Position numbers and translations under genes: made by a program. Shown in pieces: positions 14,883 to 22,600 of a stretch of DNA of 30,181 nucleotides (position 1 is its first letter; each line of letters begins with the position of its first letter). The notes beneath the pieces are model-generated. The model saw only the letters and a program-made list of their open reading frames with translations, did no database searches and was not told where the DNA came from. Source of the DNA: Paracoccaceae bacterium (GTDB lineage: Bacteria > Pseudomonadota > Alphaproteobacteria > Rhodobacterales > Rhodobacteraceae); assembly GCA_026997055.1 (NCBI GenBank), contig JALWJU010000385.1, forward strand, positions 1-30,181. Direction: 5' to 3'.

Positions 14883-15340
14883 TGATCAGGCTGGAACTGT
14901 CGGCCGAGCCGAAATGGCTCGACCTCGGGCGCGGCGTGCGGGTGAAGGTGCTGCCACCCGTCAGCGCTATCGCCACGGAGGTGTGGCGAGAGATGGCGGA
15001 GGCCGGGGCCTTCGAGGACGAGCCCGAGATCGATGCCGGCGTTCTCGAGGTCAAGGCCTGGGCACGGCGCGTGATCACCGAGTGGGAGGGCGTCGGCGAT
15101 GCCGATGGCAAGGTGATCGAGACGCCCACCCCCGAGACGATCGACGCGCTGATGGACGTGCCCTGGGTGTGGCTGGCCTTCCGGGCGCTCTATGTCGCGC
15201 CGATCCATGCGCTGGAGCAGGAAAAAAACGTCTCACCGCCCTTGCCGAATGGGAGTTCGGCGGGGGCGGCGACTACTGCGACGCCTGCGAGCCCTGCGAG
15301 GGCCGCGACCAGGCGTGCCCGGACTGCCCGCGCCGGCTGA
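14882..15340 (+). CDS. Tail assembly chaperone (gpG-like), zero-frame product
   Basis: 152 residues. Residues 1-114 are the conserved part (MIRLELSAEPKWLDLGRGVR, then ATEVWREMAEAGAFEDEPE and VPWVWLAFRALYVAPIHALE). After the run of seven A at 15222-15228 the zero frame continues for 37 low-complexity residues (NVSPPLPNGSSAGAATTATP, then Arg/Ala-rich) before stopping. In lambda-like phages the short product G and the frameshifted GT both coat the tape measure during tail assembly. The position between tube and tape measure is exactly that of lambda G. The zero-frame tail looks non-functional, which fits either real recoding or an extra A. Confidence 0.8.
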   Translation: MIRLELSAEPKWLDLGRGVRVKVLPPVSAIATEVWREMAEAGAFEDEPEIDAGVLEVKAWARRVITEWEGVGDADGKVIETPTPETIDALMDVPWVWLAFRALYVAPIHALEQEKNVSPPLPNGSSAGAATTATPASPARAATRRARTARAG

Positions 15341-15561
15341 ATGCGCCGCGGACGTATGAGGGCGCACAGGTCTGGGACCTGGTGGGCCGGCTCGGCGGGC
15401 AGTTGCGCCTCTCACCTGCGGGCGGCGTCATCGGCTGGGACATGGACGCGGCGCTGGCTCTGGCCCGGGCACTGGGCACCGATCCCGCGGCGGTCGGCCA
15501 CCTCCTGCCCGCGATCGAGGCGGTGATGGTGCGCAAGATGAACGAGAAGAACGAGGACTGA
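14882..15561 (+). CDS. Frameshifted tail assembly chaperone (gpGT-like fusion)
   Basis: Joining the gpG-like frame to the -1 frame at 15229 gives a product of about 226 residues. The T part begins RLTALAEWEFGGGGDYCDAC and runs to the stop at 15559-15561. It contains a cysteine cluster (YCDACEPC, then ACPDC) resembling a zinc knuckle, and an ordered C-terminal stretch (TYEGAQVWDLVGRLGGQLR, then DMDAALALARALGTDPAAV). In lambda the GT fusion recruits the tube protein to the tape measure. The T frame has no start of its own near the slip site. If a genome assembly shows six A, this would be one ordinary gene. Confidence 0.7.
15223..15229 (+). promoter_or_regulatory. A AAA AAC slippery heptamer (-1 frameshift site)
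   Basis: In the reading frame of the chaperone gene the bases read GAA AAA AAC, so the heptamer A-AAA-AAC has the canonical X-XXY-YYZ phase for a -1 shift. After the slip, translation continues CGT CTC ACC GCC and gives KRLTALAEWEFGGGG. The GC-rich DNA downstream could form a stimulatory hairpin, but I have not identified a specific one. Confidence 0.65.
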
Positions 15562-15564
15562 GCG

Positions 15565-17577
15565 ATGGCCGAAAAGCGCGTCAGCGTGCGGATCGGAGCC
15601 ACCGGCGGCAGGCAGGTGCGGGCCGAGTTCCGCGGCATCGGGCGGGAAGGCCGGCGCTCGTTTGCGCTGGTCGGGCGCGAGGTGGACAACCTCAACCGGC
15701 GCATGGGCGGGCTGGGTCGCGGCTCGAAGTCGGCGCGCTGGGCGATGCGCAACGTCGGGCTGCAGCTCAACCAGGTGGCCCAGCAGGGGGCGATGACCGG
15801 CGACTACCTGCGCGCGCTCTCGATCCAGATGCCGGACCTGCTGCTGGGCTTCGGGGGCCTCGGGATTGCCATCGGCACCGTGGCCGCGGTGCTGGGGCCC
15901 TTCGTCGTGGACATGCTGGACGTAGCCGACACCGGCAGGAAGCTCGCCGAGACGATCAAGGGGTTGGACACGGCCGTCACCGCCTATGCGGCGAGCGCAA
16001 AGGAAGCTGCGGCACCCACCAGCGACCTGGTCAAGACATACGGCGCGCTGGCGGGCGAGGCCCGCGCCCTGCTGGTGGTGCAGCGCGATCTGGCGAGGCT
16101 CGAGGCGCTCGACAGCATCGCCGAGGGGCTGACCGCGGCGCGTGACGCGCTGGGTGATATCGGCACGCTGACGCGGGCGGATTTCGAAGTGGCGGCAATG
16201 GTTGTCGGGCAGGTCAATGCCGAGATCGCAAAGCTTCGCGACGAACAGCACCGGCTGACGCGTGAAGGGCTCGACATCGGCAACAATGCCAGCCGCAACC
16301 TCGAGATCATGGCCCGGATCTCGGAACTGCAGACGGGTCTTGCGAAGTTCGGCGACATCACCCGCCCGATCTACGATCTGCGCGATGCTCTGGACATCAC
16401 GATGGAGGATGCCGTGGCGCTCGCCTCCGCCATGGCCGACCTGCGCGACGCGAAGGGTGTCGAAGACCTGGCGGCGGCGCTGGAGAAGCTGCGCGAGGCG
16501 TATACCGCCGCGCTGGGCGGGGTCGAAAACATGACGGCCGAGCAGCGGACGTTGCTCAAGCAACTGACCGACGCGGCGCTGGCCACGGTCCGGTTCCGCT
16601 CGACCATGGATGATGCGGAAACCTCGGTCGGCGCCACCGCCTCGCAGGCCACGGTTCTGGCCGACGAGCTGGCCCGCGCCGCCGGCATCGCCATGTCGCT
16701 GGTAGCCCAAAGCCTCTCGTCGCTGCGCGAGAGCGAAATTCGCCTGAAATACAAGGACGACCCCGTGGGCCTTGCCAAGGCCCTGGCAGGCGCACGGTTC
16801 GACGCCCGCGTGGGCGACATCTCCGGGACCGATCCGATCCTGCAGGAGGCCCTGCGCCGCCAGCGCGAGGCCTACGTCGCCAATGCCGAGGCGGTGGCGA
16901 AGAACCGCGAGGCGCTGGCTGCCTGGAACCGTGCCCAGCGGCAGGCGGCGGCGGGCGTGCGGACCCTCAGGACGGAGCTGCAGAAACAGGCCACCGGGCT
17001 GGCCGCGGCGAAGGAGACGCTGACATCCTATGCCGAGAAGGCGCTCGATCTCGGCAAGGGGCTGGGCGACAGTCTCGTCGGAGCCTTCCGCAGTGCCGAA
17101 CAGGCCATCGGCGACTTCGTGCGCACCGGCAAGCTGGACTTCCGCTCGCTGGTCACCTCCATGCTCGCTGATCTGGCGCAGCTGTCGGCGCGCCGGTTTC
17201 TGCTGGGTCCGCTGGCAAACGCGCTGTCCGGCGCGCTGGGCGGGCTTGGCGGAACCGGCGGGCTGCTGGCCTCCGTCCTGCATTCCGGCGGTGTTGTCGG
17301 CGCCGGTGGCCCGACACGGGCCGTTCCGGCGCTGGCTTTTGCTGATGCGCCGCGCATGCATTCCGGCGGCTGGGCGGGCCTGCGCCCTGACGAGGTCCCG
17401 GCGATTCTTCAGCGCGGGGAGCGGGTGCTGAGCCGGAAGGAAGTGGCTGCAGGCATTGGGAGTGCTCCGGTCAACATCACCATCCAGACCCGCGACGCCG
17501 AGAGCTTCCGGCAATCGCGCGCCCAGGTCGCGGCCGACATTGCCCGGGCCGTGGCGCTGGGCCGCAGGGGGCTTTGA
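15565..17577 (+). CDS. Tail length tape measure protein
   Basis: 670 residues, on the short side for the family. An N-terminal basic part (VSVRIGATGGRQVRAEFRGI, then GREGRRSFALVGREVDNLNR) resembles other alphaproteobacterial tape measures. A hydrophobic segment lies at 91-118. Long coiled-coil-like helices run from about 120 to 500. The C-terminus carries the lambda-type motif FADAPRMHSGGWAGLRPDEV, then PAILQRGERVLS, characteristic of tape measure C-terminal domains. It sets tail length and is ejected during infection. If the usual roughly 1.5 angstrom per residue rule holds, the tail would be about 100 nm. Confidence 0.92.
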   Translation: MAEKRVSVRIGATGGRQVRAEFRGIGREGRRSFALVGREVDNLNRRMGGLGRGSKSARWAMRNVGLQLNQVAQQGAMTGDYLRALSIQMPDLLLGFGGLGIAIGTVAAVLGPFVVDMLDVADTGRKLAETIKGLDTAVTAYAASAKEAAAPTSDLVKTYGALAGEARALLVVQRDLARLEALDSIAEGLTAARDALGDIGTLTRADFEVAAMVVGQVNAEIAKLRDEQHRLTREGLDIGNNASRNLEIMARISELQTGLAKFGDITRPIYDLRDALDITMEDAVALASAMADLRDAKGVEDLAAALEKLREAYTAALGGVENMTAEQRTLLKQLTDAALATVRFRSTMDDAETSVGATASQATVLADELARAAGIAMSLVAQSLSSLRESEIRLKYKDDPVGLAKALAGARFDARVGDISGTDPILQEALRRQREAYVANAEAVAKNREALAAWNRAQRQAAAGVRTLRTELQKQATGLAAAKETLTSYAEKALDLGKGLGDSLVGAFRSAEQAIGDFVRTGKLDFRSLVTSMLADLAQLSARRFLLGPLANALSGALGGLGGTGGLLASVLHSGGVVGAGGPTRAVPALAFADAPRMHSGGWAGLRPDEVPAILQRGERVLSRKEVAAGIGSAPVNITIQTRDAESFRQSRAQVAADIARAVALGRRGL

Positions 17578-17588
17578 TGTCGGGTTGC

Positions 17589-17675
17589 GATTGTTGATTT
17601 GCGGCTCCCCTGACCTCCCACATCACAAATCAGCAATCCCACATCGCCAATCACCAATCACAAATCGGAAATCCC
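17589..17675 (+). repeat. Tandem heptamer array and hairpin before the DUF2460 gene
   Basis: The 99-base gap between tape measure and DUF2460 genes is locally AT-richer than its surroundings. From 17620 to 17675 it reads as eight contiguous 7-base units of consensus (A/C)(A/C)ATC(N)(C/G), ending 1 base before ATG 17677. An inverted copy lies at 17589-17601 and pairs with 17626-17638 at 12 of 13 bases, with a 24-base loop. The only ribosome-binding-like bases are CGGAAAT near 17667, inside the array. It may form a leader structure. Function unknown. Confidence 0.6.
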
Positions 17676-17676
17676 C

Positions 17677-18300
17677 ATGTTCCATGAAGTCAGGTTTCCC
17701 GACGATATCAGCCGCGGCGCCCGGGGCGGCCCCGAGCGGCGCACGCAGATCGTCGAGCTCGCCTCTGGCGACGAAGAGCGCAACGCCAGCTGGGCGAACA
17801 GCCGGCGGCGCTACGATGCCGCCTACGGCATCCGGCGAGCCGATGACCTGGCGGCGGTGGTCGCGTTCTTCGAAGCCCGCAACGGCCGTCTCTACGGCTT
17901 CCGCTGGAAGGACTGGGCTGATTACAAGTCCTGCCTGCCGTCCGGGATGCCCGCGGCCACCGATCAGACCATCGGAACCGGGGACGGCGCAACGACCGAC
18001 TTCCAGCTGGTGAAGGTCTATGCGTCCGGGTCGCAGAGCTGGACCCGCACGATCACGAAGCCGGTCGACGGAACCGTGCTGGTCGCCATCGACGGTGTGG
18101 AACAGACCACCGGCTGGTCCGTGGACACCACCACCGGCATCGTCAGCTTCACCACCGCCCCGGCCAATGGCGCTGCGATCACTGCCGGGTTCGAGTTCGA
18201 CGTGCCGGTGCGCTTCGATACCGACACGCTTGACGTGACCCTGGATGTCGAGCGGCTCGGGTCCATCACCTCCATCCCGCTCATCGAGGTGCGACGATGA
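17677..18300 (+). CDS. DUF2460 tail protein (GTA gp12-like)
   Basis: 207 residues. The start FHEVRFPDDISRGARGGPER, then RRTQIVELASGDEERNASWA, NSRRRYDAAYGIR and the RLYGFRWKDWADYKSC segment are hallmarks of DUF2460 (TIGR02217). This is gp12 in the Rhodobacter gene transfer agent, a distal tail/baseplate protein that joins the tail tube to the hub. The second half (residues 95-207) is a beta-rich domain with ATTDFQLVKVY. It overlaps the next gene by 4 bases (ATGA). Confidence 0.9.
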   Translation: MFHEVRFPDDISRGARGGPERRTQIVELASGDEERNASWANSRRRYDAAYGIRRADDLAAVVAFFEARNGRLYGFRWKDWADYKSCLPSGMPAATDQTIGTGDGATTDFQLVKVYASGSQSWTRTITKPVDGTVLVAIDGVEQTTGWSVDTTTGIVSFTTAPANGAAITAGFEFDVPVRFDTDTLDVTLDVERLGSITSIPLIEVRR

Positions 18301-19181
18301 AGACGCTGCCGACCGGCCTGCAGGCCCACCTGGACACCGGCACCACGACCCTTGCCTGGTGCTGGCGCCTGACCCGCTCGGACGGGCAGGTGTTCGGCTT
18401 CACCGACCACGACCTGCCGCTTACGTTCGATGGCACCACGTTCGAGCCCGAATCGGGTTTCACGGCCTCGGAGATCAGGACCGGTTCCGACCTGTCGGTC
18501 GATGCGCAGGACGCGGAAGGGGTGCTGACCTCGACCACCATCACCGAGACCGACATCCTCGACGGCCGCTGGGATAATGCGACGGTCGAGATCTGGCGCG
18601 TGAACTGGCAAAACGTAGGCCAGCGGGTGCTGATGCGCCGTGGCGCCATTGGCCAGGTGCGCCGGGGCCGGGTGCAGTTCGTGGCCGAGATGCGCTCGCT
18701 CGCCCATTTGCTGAACCAGACCGTCGGGCGGACGTTTCAGGCGAGTTGCGACGCGGCGCTGGGCGATGCGCGCTGCGGGGTGGACCTGACGGACCCGGCC
18801 TTCAAAGGCTCCGGCACGGTGGTGACGGTCGACGGCGACCGTGCGTTCACCGTCTCGGGCCTCTCGGCTTACGCAGACGGCTGGTTCGCGCTCGGAACCC
18901 TCACCTGGACCGGCGGCGCCAATGCCGGGCGCGACGCCGAAGTGATGATGCACGAGGTGGGATCGACCGACGTCACCGTCATCCTGCTGGAGGCTCCGGT
19001 GCTGGCGATTGCCGCGGGCGACACGTTCGACATCATCGCAGGCTGCGACAGGCTGTTCGAGACCTGCACGGGCCGGTTCGCAAACGGGGTCAACTTCCGG
19101 GGCTTCCCCCACATCCCCGGCCAGGACACCGTGATCCGCTATGCCGCCAAGGGCGAGGACAACGCGGGGGCGGTGCTGTGA
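18297..19181 (+). CDS. DUF2163 tail hub protein (GTA gp13-like)
   Basis: 294 residues. LQAHLDTGTTTLAWCWRLTR, SDGQVFGFTDHDLPLTFDG and FTASEIRTGSDLSVDAQDAE match DUF2163, and the C-terminal part (CDRLFETCTGRFANGVNFRG, FPHIPGQDTV) contains the conserved cysteines of the phage_BR0599-type region. In the Rhodobacter gene transfer agent the corresponding gp13 forms the upper baseplate hub and may bind an iron-sulfur cluster through such cysteines. That is known for the family, not shown here. It overlaps its neighbours by 4 bases on both sides (ATGA, GTGA). Confidence 0.9.
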   Translation: MKTLPTGLQAHLDTGTTTLAWCWRLTRSDGQVFGFTDHDLPLTFDGTTFEPESGFTASEIRTGSDLSVDAQDAEGVLTSTTITETDILDGRWDNATVEIWRVNWQNVGQRVLMRRGAIGQVRRGRVQFVAEMRSLAHLLNQTVGRTFQASCDAALGDARCGVDLTDPAFKGSGTVVTVDGDRAFTVSGLSAYADGWFALGTLTWTGGANAGRDAEVMMHEVGSTDVTVILLEAPVLAIAAGDTFDIIAGCDRLFETCTGRFANGVNFRGFPHIPGQDTVIRYAAKGEDNAGAVL

Positions 19182-19651
19182 CAAGCGCGGCACGCATCAT
19201 GCCGGCCCGCATCGTCAGGGCCGCGCGCAGCTGGCTCGGCACGCCCTATCACGACCAGGCCTCGGTCAAGGGGGTGGGCTGCGACTGCCTCGGCCTGATC
19301 CGGGGCGTCTGGCGCGAGGTGGTGGGCCCGGAACCCATGCCCGTGCCGCCCTATTCCCGCGACTGGGGCGAAGCGGGGCCGCATGAAGTGCTGGCCGAGG
19401 CCGCACGGGCGGCAATGGTGGAGATTGCGCCCGCAGAGGCCCGCACCGGCGACGTCGTGCTGTTCCGCATGCGGCAGGGGGCAATTGCCAAGCACGCCGG
19501 GATTCTCACGAATGGACGCCAGAATATCCGCCGCTCCATTCATGGCGTTCACTTCATCCACGCCTACGAACGCACCGGCGTGATCGAGGAACCCCTGACC
19601 GAACCCTGGCGCCGACGCATCGCCTTCGCCTTCCGCTTTCCCGTGAGCTGA
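19178..19651 (+). CDS. NlpC/P60-type tail peptidase (GTA gp14-like)
   Basis: 157 residues from GTG 19178 (ATG 19199 is the alternative). The catalytic cysteine lies in GCDCLGLIRG (Cys37 most likely) and the histidine in AKHAGIL (His106). A third residue is probably in the segment near VHFIHAY. Such enzymes cut peptidoglycan stem peptides at the tail tip so that the tube can pass the cell wall. The gene transfer agent gp14 homologue lies in the same order between DUF2163 and the hub protein. Length is near the usual 140-160. Confidence 0.9.
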   Translation: MTSAARIMPARIVRAARSWLGTPYHDQASVKGVGCDCLGLIRGVWREVVGPEPMPVPPYSRDWGEAGPHEVLAEAARAAMVEIAPAEARTGDVVLFRMRQGAIAKHAGILTNGRQNIRRSIHGVHFIHAYERTGVIEEPLTEPWRRRIAFAFRFPVS

Positions 19652-19654
19652 CCC

Positions 19655-22600
19655 ATGGCCTCGATCCTTCTCGCTTCCGCCGGTTCCGCGCTGGGCGCCT
19701 CGATCGGCGGGTCGATCCTCGGCGTGTCCGCCGCCACCATTGGCGGGGCGGTGGGTTCGTTTGCCGGTTCGCTCATTGACAGCTGGATCGTATCATCCCT
19801 GACCCCCGGCCAGCGGATCGAAGGCACACGGCTCGAGAACCTCGCGGTCACCACATCCACCGAAGGCGCGGTGATCCCCCGCATCTGGGGCCGGATGCGC
19901 CTTGGCGGCAACATCATCTGGGCGACCGACTTCACCGAGCATGTCAGCACCTCGACCTCGGGCGGCGGCAAGGGCGGCGGGCCGAAGGTCACGACGACGA
20001 GCTACACCTATACGGCGTCCTTTGCCGTGGCGCTGTGCGAGGGTCCGATTTCCGGCATCGGGCGGGTCTGGGCCGACGGCAAGCCGCTCGATCTGAAGGA
20101 TGCGACGTGGCGGCTGTATCCGGGCGACGAGACGCAGGGGCCCGACCCGTTCATCGAGGCCAGGATGGGTACCGGCAACGCTCCCGCCTATCGCAGCACG
20201 GCCTATGTGGTGTTCGAGGAACTCGACCTCACCCCCTTTGGCAACCGCATTCCGCAGCTCTCCTTCGAGGTGTTTCGCCCGCTGGTGGAAGCGGACACCG
20301 CCGAAGGGATGGTGCGGTCGGTGACGATGATTCCGGGCTCGGGCGAGTTCGTCTACGCCACAGAGCCGATCACCCGGGGCACGGGCGGCAACACCGCCTC
20401 GGAGAACGTCAATAACCAGACCGGCAGGCCGGACATCCTGGCCGCGCTAGACAACCTGCAGGCGGCGGCGCCCAATATCGGGAGCGTGTCGCTTGTGGTT
20501 TCGTGGTTCGGCCTCGATCTGCGCGCAGGCAACTGCCAGATCAGGCCCGGCGTCGAGATGGTGACCAAGACCACCACGCCGAAGTCCTGGTCCGTGAACG
20601 GCGTGGATCGCGCCGGTGCGCATCTCATCAGCCTCGACGCCGAAGGCAGGACCAACTACGGCGGCACGCCCGCCGACTTCTCGGTGGTGCAGGCAATTAG
20701 GGAGATGAAGGCCAGAGGGCTGCGGGTCACCTTCTACCCCTTCCTACTGATGGACATTCCCGCGGGCAACACACTGCCCAACCCCTATTCCGACAATGCC
20801 GCCACGGTCGGCCAGCCGGCCCACCCCTGGCGCGGACGCATCACCTGCTCGCCGGCGGCGGGCTACGTCGGCACCGTGGACAAGACCGCCGACGCTGCTT
20901 CGCAGGTCGCGGCCTTCTTCGGCAATGCCCAGGTGTCGGACTTCTCGGTTTCGGGCGAGAGTGTCACCTGGACCGGCGGAACTGACTGGGGCTACCGGCG
21001 GATGATCCTGCACTATGCCCACCTCTGCAAGGCCGCCGGTGGGGTGGATGCCTTCCTGATCGGCTCGGAACTTGTCGGCCTCACCACGATCCGCGACAGC
21101 GCCACCGGGTTTCCAGCGGTGGCGGCGCTCCGGCAGCTGGCAGCGGATGTGCGCGCGATCCTCGGGTCGGGCACGAAGATCAGCTATGCCGCCGACTGGA
21201 GCGAGTATTTCGGGCACCAGCCCGCTGACGGCTCCGGTGATGCGCTGTTTCACCTCGACCCGCTCTGGGCCGACCCGGCGATCGACTTCATCGGCATCGA
21301 CAATTATCTGCCGCTTTCGGACTGGCGCGACGGCACCGACCATCTGGACGCCCAGGCCGGCTGGGGCTCGGTCCGGGATCTGGACTACCTCAAGGCCAAC
21401 ATCGAGGGCGGCGAAGGCTACGACTGGTTCTATGCCTCCGACGCCGACCGGCAGGCACAGAACCGCACCCCGATCACCGACGGCTTCTACAACGAGCCGT
21501 GGATCTGGCGACCGAAGGACATGCGAAGCTGGTGGCAGAATGCGCACCATGATCGCCTGGGCGGCGTGCGCTTCGGCTTCTTCCAGAACGCCGGCGATCC
21601 GGCCAGCTACGACCCCAACCCCTCTACGGTGGCGATTACCGCCACCATCGGCAGCTTCGGCCCCTTCACGACCCCAGCCCGCATCGCTTCCGACGGGGCC
21701 ACCTGGCACGGGGCCACGCCCGGCTATCGGACCCTGTCGGCGGGTGAACGGGTGGTGATCACGGCTTACGTCGCCTCCGGCACCTCCGGCGACTTCGCGC
21801 TCTACCTCGCGCTGGGCGGCGGCGCCGACCATGCCTCCTATTTCGGCGCCATCGGTGGCTGGGAGGGTACCGCGGCCGGGGCGCATGTGATCAACGCGAC
21901 AAGCCAGACCGAGGTTTCGCCGGGCCTGTGGAAGATCACGATGGATGTGACGGCGGGGCTTTCGGGCTCGGCGGGCTTCCGCATCGGGCCGCGCTCGGCC
22001 ACGGTGGGCGAGGACATCGTGGTCTACGGCGTCGAGGTATTGCCCTGGGGCAAATCCACAACCGGCTGGGTGCCGGAGAGCAAGCCCATCCGCTTCACCG
22101 AGTTCGGCTGCCCCGCCGAGGATCGGGGCACCAACCAGCCGAATGTCTTCTACGACCCGAAGTCGTCGGAAAGCGCCCTGCCGTATTACTCGCGTGGCTG
22201 GCCGGATGAGGCCACCCAGCGGGCCTACATCGAGGCCACGCTCGGCTATTGGGGAGATGCCACGAAGAACCCGGTCTCGAGCGTCTATGGCGCGCCGATG
22301 ATCGAGATCAATGAGGCCGCGCTCTGGACCTGGGACGCCCGGCCATATCCGGATTTCCCGGCCCGTGCGGATGTCTGGTCGGACGCCGCGAACTGGCGGT
22401 TGGGGCACTGGATGGGCGGGCGGCTCGGGCAGGTGTCATTGGGCGCGCTGGTGCGGGATCTGTGCCGCGCGGCGGGTCTGGACGCGAGCCTGGTGGATGT
22501 CTCCGAGCTTTCCGACATCGTGCCCGGCTTCACCGTGGCGTCGCTCGAAAGCCCCCGCGCCTCGATCTCGGTGCTGGCCCGCCACTTCGGCTTCGATGCC

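Noticed and set aside
17113..17121. GTGCGCACC match inside the tape measure gene
   Set aside because: A single isolated near-match in coding sequence, expected by chance in GC-rich DNA, unlike the clustered sites at 1011-1161.
17620..17675. Phage attachment site or CRISPR reading of the heptamer array
   Set aside because: It lies inside the tail operon, units are only 7 bases long and directly contiguous, and there is no integrase nearby.
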